From positions 2,418,320 to 2,482,319 of the forward strand of contig NC_009420.2 of assembly GCF_000002875.2 (NCBI RefSeq): 64,000 nt of DNA, read 5' to 3'. This document shows positions 50,330 through 60,099 of the stretch, piece by piece. A model generated the notes under the pieces. It was not told where the DNA came from. It made no database searches and saw nothing but the letters and a program-made list of their open reading frames with translations. The position numbers were made by a program, and so were the translations under genes. The DNA comes from Leishmania infantum JPCM5. Lineage: Eukaryota; Euglenozoa; Kinetoplastea; Trypanosomatida; Trypanosomatidae. Position 1 is the stretch's first letter; the number at the start of each line of letters is the position of its first letter.

Positions 50330-51215
50330 TGTGGCTGCCTTGAGGTGATGGGGAGGGGGGGGCGAGTAAAAGTTTGATTATCGCTATTACACTCCGCGTT
50401 TTTAAGGGGTGAGTTTGAAAAAGAGGCGCCAATGATGGGAAACCGTGGCACGAAGGAAAGGACGAACGTCGACCACGGAAAATCTGTGTATGGCGCGTCT
50501 GAGAGGAGGAAAGGCCGTGCTGCAGGTGCGTTAAAAAACTGAGGTATGCTGTGCGTGGGTGAAGGGGAGGGGGAGGGGAGGATAAGACAACGCACGCGTA
50601 AACCAGAGGTTGAGCGGGAGTGAGGGTAAAATGAGTGAGACGGTCAAGAGGATTGAGGAATAAGGTGGAGTGAGCAGGAAACGCAACGTTCCACTGGAAG
50701 CGGTTGCTCTTGTGTATGCGCATATGTGGCGAGGAATACCCTACCTAGAGGGTCAAGGCACTGATCCTCGAGCAAGATATCGATACCTCGCGGCGCTGCC
50801 TGTGAGAGGAGGGAAGGCTGCATCGACGAACCATAGAGTTTGTATTTCTTCACAGAAGAAAAGAATTCTAATAGACATGCAAACACACAGATATTGACCC
50901 CAAGAGATCTGCCGCTCCCCCTCTGTGGGGGGGGGGGAGGATAGAGACACACACTGGACAAGGTGACCGTTGCGCGAACCGATCCACGGCACAGGCCCTG
51001 CAAGCAGCGTGGCACAGTTGTAAAGCGGCGCCACTACCCCGCAACTCACGTGCAAGCACAGAGAGAGGCAAGAAATAGAAGGGATTCTCGATGGAAAAGC
51101 AAAACTAAGGAACCGTGCACTAAGAAAAACAAGCAGTCACGTTAGTGTACATCCGGCAGCGGCACCCACTCACCAGACTAGCGCATACACTTCGATCGGC
51201 GCGTCTCGCCGTCCC
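50330..51215. other. Intergenic region between TBC-protein and RIB72-like genes
   Basis: No gene. It contains a poly-G run near 50927-50937 and pyrimidine tracts on the minus strand. Confidence 0.5.
50339..50370 (-). promoter_or_regulatory. Predicted trans-splice acceptor of the TBC-protein gene
   Basis: A C-rich minus-strand tract (50348-50366) is followed by the first AG at 50340-50339. This leaves 9 nt before the ATG at 50329 and supports that start. Confidence 0.5.
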
Positions 51216-53441
51216 TCACAGGAAGAGAATACGCCGGATTTCTTGCAGTGGAAGCCGCCTCGCCGTCCAGTCGTTCAGCCCTGGAGTGTGATAGAACCGG
51301 TAGAGCAGCGCCCCGATCTCGTCATCCGTCATGGGCGTCTTAAGGCGATCCTTTACACAATCCTGGAACTCGGACATGCCCAAGTTACCGTCATACGCTG
51401 ACTCGGAGGCGCTGCGAAAGGAGCGGATGGCGAGTGTGCGGCGTGCCTCGATGAGTGTAAGGAAGCGCTGCAGGGCAGCTTCCGCCTGCGCCTCGGCGTT
51501 GACCTTCTTCGCCAGCATCATTGCGCTCTGCACCGGCCCCCGCTGCACCACCACGCCGTTGCGGGTGTCACCCCATCTCTTCTGCGACTCGCGTGGCTTG
51601 AAGTTCGAGATAAACAGCTGTTGCATGAACTGCTCCGTGAAATCAGCCAGCGACACCCAACCATCCTTGTCGCCGTCGGCGCGCTCCATCACGTTGGCCA
51701 GCTCTGCATCCGTCGCGTGTACGCCGGCGTCACTCAGCACCTCGCGCACGTTCTCTCGCGTCAGCCCTTGCGTCGACGATGAGGCGTAGTGACGAAAGGC
51801 GTCGGATATGCGGGAAAACTGCTGCTGTAGGTACGAAGCCACTATGCCGAGAATTTCCTGGGTGCGAAAATAGGACTCCTCCATGTTAGGCATTCCCATC
51901 TCGAGGTACCTCTTCGTGCGCTCATCCATCTCCTTGAGCAGGTAGTCGACGCCATCCAGGCGAATGATGTTGCCCACCTTGAGCCGCGCGGGGTTCTGCA
52001 GGTTTTCCACCGCACGGCGCGCAAAAATCTTCCCACCAACGTGGCCGCTATTCGGCACCTGCAGCTCGAAGACGGACACGGTGTCGTCGGCGAGGTAGTA
52101 GCACACGATGAACTGACGCCCCTCATTCTCTTCCGACGGGTTCACCATCTCGGCACCAAAGCGGAAGACATCTTGCGCGTAGCGGGTTAGCTTCAACGCA
52201 TCTTTCTCCCCAGCAGAGTCTCTGAAGACCATTGTCGACGCGCCGAAGCGCTTGCCAGAGTCGCCGGCGGCATCGCGTGCATCCTTGGCCAGCCGTGGTC
52301 GGCGCTTGCCTACCGTGATTTCGTCTTCTTCGCACAGTGGCGTGGTGACGGCTGGCTCAGGGATGCCTCGCGCCTCCATGTACGCCCGTGTGTGCTCGTC
52401 GCAGTCGTAGATGAAGAAGGGTCGCGTGAAGATGTCCACCGTTGTACCGGTGCGCAGATCCTCCGCGCCCACGCACGCCGGTGGTGGACCCTGCGGGTGG
52501 TTGAGCGTTTCGGAGGAGAGCAGCACCGCGCGCGCCTCCTTCGGGATGCGGCGGCGGCGCACAAAGACCGGGTACGGGTCGCGGCCGTCGTTCTCCGCCT
52601 TGTCGAAAAGCACGGCAATGCTACCATCCGCCAGGTAGAAGTAGATGCGGAACTTCCTCTTTTCCCAGACAGCGTAGAAGCACAGCACGTTGCGGTCGTA
52701 TTCGTAGAAGTCGCGCGCCTTTGCCCGCTCTGCAGGTGTGAGAAGGCTGGCATGAGTGCCCGCACGCGTTGCCGCCTGCATCTCAACCACGCGCCGCATT
52801 TCGATGTGCTGCTCATCTATCCTGCCAGGGCGGCGCGTGGCGCTCGTCTCGAACTCGTCACGAGGGTACTCGAGCGGCTCGGGCTGTGGCATCCCCATCA
52901 CCTCGAAAAAATCGCGCGTAAAGGCGTCGCAGTCTACGAGGTTGTACTCCAACCCACGGCACTTAATGGAGGCGCCGATGCAGAGCCGGAAGACGTCCAC
53001 CCCGTCTGGTCTGAAGCGCGACACCATAGTGCCCTTCTGCAGGCCGCTGTTTGCCACTGCCGGTGTCTCCACGATGCTCAGAGATCCGTCAGCGAGAAAG
53101 TAGTGCAGCTTCACCTTGCGCACTCGCCATGTCTCAATTCTGCTTCCCACCACGTTCTCCGTGTAATAGGCGAAAAAGCGCAGCACCTTGTCGTCTACGG
53201 TTCGCCACGACGGAAAGCGCTGGAGAATGATGCGCACCGGGATGCCACACCCCTCCGGCGCCGAGCCGGCGGCTACAGCGGAGCCGTCGAGGGCCGCTGC
53301 ATCCTTCACGGTCCGTGTGCCTTCATCGTCGATGGTGCAGTACTGTCGTCTTCCATGCGTTGCGGGGTGTTGCAGCTCTGCGAATGAGAAGCCTGGAAGC
53401 TTGGGCAGCGCATTATACACCGTCTTTTCGCGGATGCTCAT
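51216..53441 (-). CDS. RIB72: RIB72/EFHC-type axonemal protein with three DM10 domains and an EF-hand
   Basis: The gene encodes 741 residues from the ATG at 53441. Three DM10 repeats follow one another at about 75-190 (LRFFAYYTENV, VKLHYFLADGSLSIVE), 235-360 (VLCFYAVWEK, FRIYFYLADGSIAVLF) and 415-525 (CYYLADDTVSVFEL). A helical region then leads to an EF-hand near 575-610 with the loop DGDKDGWVSLADF, which has the ligands for calcium. This is the layout of Chlamydomonas Rib72 and human EFHC1/EFHC2, microtubule inner proteins of ciliary doublets. A structural role inside the flagellar axoneme is therefore expected. Trypanosomatids have more than one EFHC-like protein, so the symbol marks the family rather than proven orthology. 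Confidence 0.9.
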   Translation of the reverse strand: MSIREKTVYNALPKLPGFSFAELQHPATHGRRQYCTIDDEGTRTVKDAAALDGSAVAAGSAPEGCGIPVRIILQRFPSWRTVDDKVLRFFAYYTENVVGSRIETWRVRKVKLHYFLADGSLSIVETPAVANSGLQKGTMVSRFRPDGVDVFRLCIGASIKCRGLEYNLVDCDAFTRDFFEVMGMPQPEPLEYPRDEFETSATRRPGRIDEQHIEMRRVVEMQAATRAGTHASLLTPAERAKARDFYEYDRNVLCFYAVWEKRKFRIYFYLADGSIAVLFDKAENDGRDPYPVFVRRRRIPKEARAVLLSSETLNHPQGPPPACVGAEDLRTGTTVDIFTRPFFIYDCDEHTRAYMEARGIPEPAVTTPLCEEDEITVGKRRPRLAKDARDAAGDSGKRFGASTMVFRDSAGEKDALKLTRYAQDVFRFGAEMVNPSEENEGRQFIVCYYLADDTVSVFELQVPNSGHVGGKIFARRAVENLQNPARLKVGNIIRLDGVDYLLKEMDERTKRYLEMGMPNMEESYFRTQEILGIVASYLQQQFSRISDAFRHYASSSTQGLTRENVREVLSDAGVHATDAELANVMERADGDKDGWVSLADFTEQFMQQLFISNFKPRESQKRWGDTRNGVVVQRGPVQSAMMLAKKVNAEAQAEAALQRFLTLIEARRTLAIRSFRSASESAYDGNLGMSEFQDCVKDRLKTPMTDDEIGALLYRFYHTPGLNDWTARRLPLQEIRRILFL

Positions 53442-54812
53442 TTTGTTTTTGCCGGGTTATGCGTCTGATGGTGCCTTTCCTTCGGTCTGCCGTTTTGCCG
53501 TCGTGCTTGTTCTGTTGCGCAAGCTTCTGTCGGGCAGCGCGGTTGATGGACTGATATGCTTACCTTCGCTTGGGGACGAGAAGTGCGGCAGTGTGCTCGA
53601 GGGAGGCGAAAGAGGGAGAGTGTACGTGAGGAGGAGGAGGAGGACACCGAGCGACAGCGGATTGGTGCTTACTGGAACTATTCTGCCCACGTGGAGATGA
53701 GTGGAGCAACAGGGCAATACGAAGAGCACAGATGGCGTTGCGCTTGTGTGAATTCCATCGCTGAGGTTTGCTGCGCCGCAGATGCGTACTCGCAAGGGGA
53801 GCGGCGGTGCCGGTCTGTGAACAATTTGAAAAATCCCGTGAAGGGAGAGCCGAGGCGACGGCTGCTGCGTTGACTTCGAATTCCTTCTCAAGATGCACTG
53901 GTCACGAGACGGAGATAAAACAAGGGGGCACGACCAACACACTCACACGATCAGCAGAGGCGTTTCCGCGGGTGCTCTCGCTTGCCAGAGTACACGGGAA
54001 ATGGTCTACGCAGTAACTGTTACCCGTCCACTGCGCGCGCGGCATGACAGGAAGAGTGAGGATCCCCCACCTCTCCGCGAGGTGATAAGGTGAGAGGGGA
54101 GTTGGCAGTTAGGGGACGGAGATGCCTGTGCGTGTGTTCGACACCGCCGTGGCGAAAAAAGAAAAAGACTAAGAAAACAAAGAACGTTATGCGCGAAAGA
54201 CGACGCGGCCGCTTCCATAACAAAATGGAGATGGCGAGGAGAGGGAGAGAAGGGGAGGAGGAGAGAGAGAGAGCAGCAGAGGGGAGGAAGCACTTACGCA
54301 CACACACAGAGACACAGAGAGAGAGATGCACAGGAGTGGCGATCAAAAACGTGAAGAGTGTTACATGAACCGGAGTATGTGCATGTGTGCGTCTGTGAGA
54401 GTGCACATGTGAGTTAGAGGTGCTCGCCAGCTTCTCTCCACGCACGCATGCGCCAGGACAGTTACCCAAAGCAGACGCATGACGGCGGCAAAGAAGACGG
54501 CAAACGAGCCGCGAAAAAAAAACGCGCCGTGACACAATCACAGTTCGACGCGCCGAGAACGTCAGACCAAATCAGAAAAAAAAAACGGATAGAGGAAGAG
54601 AGTCATGGGAAAGCGGAGGCACGCAGCCCTTCTCTACAGAGCCCACAGCACACTTCGCAGTCGGTGCGAAGTCTTTCCGTGTTCTCCCTCGTCCCGGCTT
54701 CTATGGGATGAGCTGCATTTATGCATGAAATCGTGCGCGCACGATGCTGGCAAGCGATGGGACGAGGGGAGAGGTGTAAGTGGAGATCGGATTCCTGCCG
54801 ATGAAGCGCACG
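53442..54812. other. Intergenic region between RIB72-like and MTHFR genes
   Basis: No gene. It has A/G-rich and CA-rich microsatellite patches on the plus strand, equivalent to pyrimidine tracts for the minus-strand genes. Confidence 0.5.
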
Positions 54813-55742
54813 TCACTCCACCAGCGCGTTTAGCCGCTTTAGGACCTTGAAGGTCTGCGCGCTGTTGTTGAGCGTGTAGAAGTGGAGGTGGTGGTAGTCG
54901 AGTCCAGAGGTGCGAATGCACTCAATCATCTGCACACACTGCTCCACACCGTACTCCTTGAGACCGTCAGGGTTCTCCTTGAGCTCTTCTACCCGCTTCT
55001 TCACATCGCTGGGAACGCTCGTCTTGCACAGTGACACCATCCGCACAAACCCGGCGTAGGTCGTGATGGGAAGCAGCCCTGCTAGAATGGGGACCGTAAT
55101 GCCTATCTCCCGGCAGCGCTTCACGAACTGCACGTACAGGGAGGCATCGTAGAAGAGCTGCGTGATGATAAAGCTGGCTCCGGCATCCACCTTCTCCTTG
55201 AGGTACTCCAGCTCTTTCTGGTGGTCCTCGTCTGAGATGGCGCCGTCCTCGGCGATGCGGCTCGGGTGGCCCTCAGGGTAGCCAGCGACCGACACGCAGA
55301 AGTAGTCGCCGTACGTGTCGTGAATGTATCTCACAAGATCCCTTGCGCACGCGAAGCCATCCGGGTCGGCCCGGAACTCCTCACCACGTGGCGGGTCGCC
55401 GCGGAGGGCGAGGATGTTGCGGATGCCATGTGTCTTGGCAAAGTCAAGCGCCTCGTTGATGAGACCTTTCGGCGTGTTGGTGCATGTAATGTGCATATTG
55501 ATGGGCGTGTCAGGGTACGCATGCTGGAGGTCTTTGCAGAGGCGCATCGTCGTGTCACTCGTGCGACCACCAGCGCCCCATGTCAAGTCGAGGAAGACTG
55601 GCGACTGACGCATAAAGTTGGGGACTAGCACCTTCATCATGTCCTCCTCCGCCTTCTCGCTACGAGGGGGGTAAAGCTCATAGGAGGTGTACCACTTGCT
55701 AACATCCTCGGCGGCGATTGCGTCACTGATGAGCTTGGACAT
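54813..55742 (-). CDS. MTHFR: Methylenetetrahydrofolate reductase, catalytic domain only
   Basis: The gene encodes 309 residues from the ATG at 55742. It is a MetF-type barrel: SYELYPPRSEKAEEDMMK (catalytic Glu region) near 20-38, FLDLTWGAGG near 50, HITCTN near 84, and ILALRGDPPRG near 109-119. FCVSVAGYPEGHP lies near 147 and FIITQLFYD near 190-198. The enzyme reduces 5,10-methylene-THF to 5-methyl-THF with FAD, feeding methionine synthesis. The length matches bacterial MetF; the C-terminal AdoMet-binding regulatory domain of animal and fungal MTHFR is absent, so feedback by AdoMet is not expected. L. major MTHFR is a known single-domain enzyme recalled on chromosome 36, fitting TOR1 nearby. 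Confidence 0.96.
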   Translation of the reverse strand: MSKLISDAIAAEDVSKWYTSYELYPPRSEKAEEDMMKVLVPNFMRQSPVFLDLTWGAGGRTSDTTMRLCKDLQHAYPDTPINMHITCTNTPKGLINEALDFAKTHGIRNILALRGDPPRGEEFRADPDGFACARDLVRYIHDTYGDYFCVSVAGYPEGHPSRIAEDGAISDEDHQKELEYLKEKVDAGASFIITQLFYDASLYVQFVKRCREIGITVPILAGLLPITTYAGFVRMVSLCKTSVPSDVKKRVEELKENPDGLKEYGVEQCVQMIECIRTSGLDYHHLHFYTLNNSAQTFKVLKRLNALVE

Positions 55743-57164
55743 GATGTCGCTAGATATCTGCCCTTGAAGGGGATACGACTAGAATTAGTTTCGTCAGCGC
55801 AGGCTGGTTGCCGCGGGAGAGGGGAAGGGCGTGGGACAGAGGCAAGCGAACACGAAAGAAGGGGTGGCGGTGATGGCGGTGGAAGTGTCAGGCTTACGCG
55901 GGCAGTGACGTGCAAAGAAAAACAACAACTTCAAGCGAGGTTGCGGCGGATATATCGGTGTGGCCTGGGCGGCACGGCTGGGAGATGGCAAACCACAAAT
56001 CCTACAAGCACTGCCAACGCTCGAGAGTTTATCGCTGTATGCATGTAGGTAGGGATGCACTTGCACGTCTGCGTATGTTGCAATTGCTTAAATGATGCGT
56101 GACTGCGTATAAATCCGCAAAGAAGTGCGTGCTTTGGCAGCGACGTGAAAGGCAGAGAGAGGGAGGAGGGGGGGGCGGAGCGGAGGGCGGCAGGTTCGTA
56201 GTCCACCAAACAGGTCATGCCACGCACCACAGCAGAGCACGCGCCAAGGTAACGAGAGGATGAAGAATGTGGCGCGACCTCGCCGAAGTCTCCAATGTAC
56301 TGCAAGTGTGGGTGGGTGATGGGGACGCGCGAAGGAGGAAGCGAGAACAAGCGCGTGTAAGCAGAGCTTGCCTTCAATAACGCGCACAACGTCCCCCCCA
56401 TGCCTGGTCCGATGATTGCATAGCGCTTTCATGCGATTTGCTGAGCGTACATACAGCATACACAATATTCTCACCTAAAAACACACGCACACTTCTACAA
56501 ACACACACACACACACACACACACAATTGCAGGATAAAGAAAGGAGAAAAACACAAAAACAGACGAAAGTGAGAAAGTTACTCGAAAGATGTTATGGAGA
56601 GATAACAAAGAGCGAACACACGCGCCGAGGACCGTGCACATGCACCGTATCTTCTTTAGCAGTTACACTTATCCAGCCGCCGTCAGCACATGGCCGCACA
56701 AGAAAATTCGTTTCCGCCTTCGGGCACACACACACACGCCCAAACATTCACACCGCGGTGGTATATTATATGCGCATCGCATCCTTTTCGTGTGTTTCGG
56801 CCACCACCACACTCATGTTTTCACCGTCGACAAAAAGACGGTTCAAAAGATAAGGCAGGCGCTCACCACAGCCCACCTCTTCCTCATGCACAAGCTGCGA
56901 GTAGCTCACACAGGGAAGTAGCGACAGCACAGAAGACTCAAATCACCGGCAACGGCCTATTCATTCTAAAGTACAGAAGCGGAAAAACAAAGGAATCGGT
57001 GAGAACAGTGCGAGGGAGCACGTGGAGGGTGAGTGACTAAACGAGCAGCGTATGTTTTCACTTTGTTGCTCTCTCTCTATCTGTTACTTGCCTTTCCGGG
57101 GGATTGTCCCCCTCACCGTGATCGTGCGTCACACTTGTGTCCCTCCGCGCTTGGGACAAGTAAC
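55743..57164. other. Intergenic region between MTHFR and NSA2 genes
   Basis: No gene. It contains a (CA)n tract at 56500-56525 and AT-richer sequence at 56400-56850. Confidence 0.5.
56500..56525. repeat. (CA)n microsatellite
   Basis: A perfect CA run of about 13 units, within intergenic DNA. Confidence 0.9.
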
Positions 57165-57947
57165 TCAGACGAGCAGCACGGCATTGATGCAGCCGTCGTT
57201 CTCCGGGTTGTTTGTTACCTGCGCGTACTTGCCCCACACTACCTTACCAGACGGCGTCACCAGACCTAACTCGGACACGTTCACCTCAATCACGGAGCCC
57301 TTCGTGATAACGCCAAGGCCGGTGTACATCTTGCCCTGCGGGTTCTTCTTGACAGAGATGATGGGGAGGCAGAAGGTGGCCTTCAGCTCCGGGTGGGTGA
57401 CGTGGGCCTTCTTGAAGCGCAGTGCCATGGGCCGAATGAAGCGCTCCATCTTCGGCATGCGGCGGGTGAAGGTCTCCCCGACGAATGTTACCTTGTTCAC
57501 CAAGCGTTTCCACGACTTCTTCCCGCGCTTGCCAGAGGTGACAGCCTTGAGCATCTCATCCTCCGACACCGTCTTGACCTTCTCGATCGGCACGGCCCAC
57601 TTGCCGGCTTTCTCCTTCCTCTTCTGCTTCAACGAGTTTGACAGCACCTTGGCGCGGTCGGCCTCGCTACGGTCCATCAGGAAGCCGGGCAAAGCATTCT
57701 TGGGCCCCTTGTCCTTCACCCGCTCCGTCGTCTGCTTCTCCTCATGCTCACGGATCTTCTTGCGGATTTCAGCCTTTTCCGCGTAGCGGGCCTTTTGCGC
57801 CAGCTTGGCCTTTATACCACGCACCCGCTTCAGGTAGTTCGCATCCGTGTGCGCCTTGCGGGCTTCGCGCTTGCGGGTGCGCTCGACATGGTCAAGGCGG
57901 CGACCGTAGCGCTTCTGCGCTTGCTCAATGTACTCGTTCTGCGGCAT
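57165..57947 (-). CDS. NSA2: Ribosome biogenesis protein NSA2
   Basis: 260 residues from the ATG at 57947, almost the length of yeast Nsa2. The N-terminal basic helix begins [20 protein letters not shown], the typical family start. A middle segment, [20 protein letters not shown], and the C-terminal eS8-like beta fold ([40 protein letters not shown]) also match. Nsa2 is a pre-60S assembly factor acting in the nucleolus and is needed for 27S rRNA processing. A pyrimidine tract ending in AG at 57973-57972 on the minus strand gives a 24-nt UTR. Confidence 0.95.
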   Translation of the reverse strand: MPQNEYIEQAQKRYGRRLDHVERTRKREARKAHTDANYLKRVRGIKAKLAQKARYAEKAEIRKKIREHEEKQTTERVKDKGPKNALPGFLMDRSEADRAKVLSNSLKQKRKEKAGKWAVPIEKVKTVSEDEMLKAVTSGKRGKKSWKRLVNKVTFVGETFTRRMPKMERFIRPMALRFKKAHVTHPELKATFCLPIISVKKNPQGKMYTGLGVITKGSVIEVNVSELGLVTPSGKVVWGKYAQVTNNPENDGCINAVLLV

Positions 57948-58727
57948 CGTCTCAGGCTTCGACGGCGGGCGCTAGAGGGGAAAGGGTGGAGCTAAAAGAT
58001 GCGCAACGGACAAAAAGGGGGGAGGGAGGAGAGAGAGAGCACAGCAACAAGTTTAACACAAAGGGGTGGCGGTGGTGGTGGTGAGGAAGTGAGGAGCGCC
58101 AGCACCTTCTCACGAAAGCTTGTGCAGTGCCGCGCGCGTAGTTGCAGTGTGGAGAGAGACAAGGGAGGAGAGCAGGTGCCAGACCGCACGCGAGAGCGAT
58201 GGAGAGAAAAAGATGAAGAGGAGAGCGAGAACAGTAAGTGCGATGATTCGGGGAGAAGAAGGGGTGGTGCTGGTGGTCCATGTTCGTTTCCTTCGCACAC
58301 TTCAGTGTGCTCTTTCCGGTCGTCTGTTGGGCAAGGCAGGACGGGGGCGCTGGAGCTGGTGTCGGAGGGAAAGGGTGGGAGCGCAGGATGAGAAATAAAA
58401 GGATGACGTCGCCGCACAGGTGTCGTTCGCCACGCATCGCCCGTGCAGTTTTCTGGCACGTGAGGAGCACGCATACATAGCACACGTGCACAACCATGGT
58501 GGTTTTCGTTCTTGTGGAGGGGGTGACCACTAGTACAGAGTTGTGGCGGCCATGAAGGAGGAGAAACAGTGCTGAGAGGAGCAGTGGTGGGGGAGCGGTG
58601 GATCGAATCGCGGCACAACACGTCGGCAGTCGAGCCCAAACCAGAGGTGTCACGCTTTTCCGCGTCGTCTCCTACGTGTGCGCTGGCGTCGCGCTTTCTT
58701 CCTACCGATGATCTGCCTTCCGCTTGC
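57948..58727. other. Intergenic region upstream of NSA2
   Basis: No gene supported. Apart from the NSA2 splice signal, it is purine-rich on the plus strand. Confidence 0.5.
57972..57995 (-). promoter_or_regulatory. Predicted trans-splice acceptor of NSA2
   Basis: A minus-strand CT-rich tract ends in TCTAG at 57976-57972, 24 nt before the ATG. This is the standard layout for a highly expressed trypanosomatid gene. Confidence 0.6.
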
Positions 58728-59180
58728 TCACGATTTCGCAAAGAACAAGACTTCGGTGAACTCACGCACCATCGCGTCCATCACGTGCTGCTCATGCTTG
58801 GGTAGGCGGGCCATGCTGAAGGTCGGGTACGCGGCGCAGGGAGGTGCCGTGCCGGCAGTCACCGAGGGAGAGGCATTTACCTCTGGATAGGAGGGGTCTG
58901 AGGTGATGGCAAGCGCCTCCTGCAAACGCGGCGACGGTGGTGTGCGCGTTAAATCATCATCACGGGTGCGGTTACGCTTCACAATGCGCAGACGATCCTC
59001 CACGCTGTGCAGTCCGCCGACTGAGCCGCTGATGGGAAGAATAGGGACGCTTGTACTCGGGTTGAGCGGAACCACCCCAGCCACCGGGGCCGAGCTGGGT
59101 CGCTCATAGGAGGGAGAGACGACGTGGCGCGGGCTCAGCCCACCAGCACTTGCGGTGCTTCGACGCGATCGGAAAAGCAT
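58728..59180 (-). CDS. Hypothetical protein, 150 residues, low-complexity N-terminus
   Basis: The ATG at 59180 is chosen because the longer frame starts with TTG. Residues 1-60 are rich in Ser, Pro, Arg and Val (SRRSTASAGGLSPRHVVSPS), likely disordered and open to phosphorylation. A charged patch, RLRIVKRNRTRDDDL, lies near residue 72. The last 28 residues (MARLPKHEQHVMDAMVREFT then EVLFFAKS) form a probable amphipathic helix and look like the conserved part. I do not recognise a family. The rising order of structure towards the C-terminus suggests a short helix that docks on a partner. Confidence 0.5.
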   Translation of the reverse strand: MLFRSRRSTASAGGLSPRHVVSPSYERPSSAPVAGVVPLNPSTSVPILPISGSVGGLHSVEDRLRIVKRNRTRDDDLTRTPPSPRLQEALAITSDPSYPEVNASPSVTAGTAPPCAAYPTFSMARLPKHEQHVMDAMVREFTEVLFFAKS

Positions 59181-60099
59181 CGAAGAATTGCAAACATACA
59201 CCAAACCTTCAATAGGTCTCAAGATGTCTGGATGCGTGTGCGTGCCCGTGAGAGAGTCGTGCAATGGTCAACACCGTGCTCTTCTGCTGACACACTGCTG
59301 CATCCATAGACAGTCGATGGAGGCAGTTGCAGCAGCGGACTAGCTTATGATTCCTGAACGGTTCACGTAGGATCGATCGGGCACCGCACAACTTGAGCAG
59401 GTGGAGTGAGGTAGACTTCTTTTTTTACTTTCGACTTCCCACTGCGCTGCAACGGATTATAAGCGCACATAAACGAAAACCCATGCGCCGACTCTTCCAT
59501 GTACGTGTTGGGTGAGGCGCAGGCGGATTTGCTAAGGCATGGGAAGGCCACAGGGGGTTGAGCAGGAGGGAAGACGAGGGTGTCGGAGCAGTGTGGGAAG
59601 GGGGCAGCGAGTCGCAGCAGTACATGTAAGATGAGGGGCTTGTGACGAATGACCCAGCAGGGGTGGGCTCAGTGTGTGTGCGTTGGGGAGGGGGTGGACA
59701 TGAGAAGTTTGATCATCGGGTCTGCGAGAGTGAGGCACTAGGCAGCTCGTGCGCCTACGTACTCACATGGATCGACCTTTCCGCTGCCCTCGCTCAGCGA
59801 GTGCGGTGGCAAGAGCGGTGCACCTTATCCTTCTCTGAAACAGAAGACGCAAAAAAAAAGGCATGCAGGCACATGAGCCTCAGACACACACACACACAAA
59901 AAGAAACAAAAGGGCACCATACGCACAGCCAACACACCATCATGAGGGCGGGAGGAGAGGCGCATCGTGAAGGCAAGCCATCGCAAGTTTAGTCGCGCAT
60001 GAGACGATCGCGTAGCAAGTCTTCCTGCATCACGGCCGCACGCCAAGTGGTGGTGCTACGCCACTGAGACTCTGTCCGTGAATAGCCGCTACATGCGTC
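59181..60099. other. Intergenic region
   Basis: No gene. Short frames only. Confidence 0.5.
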
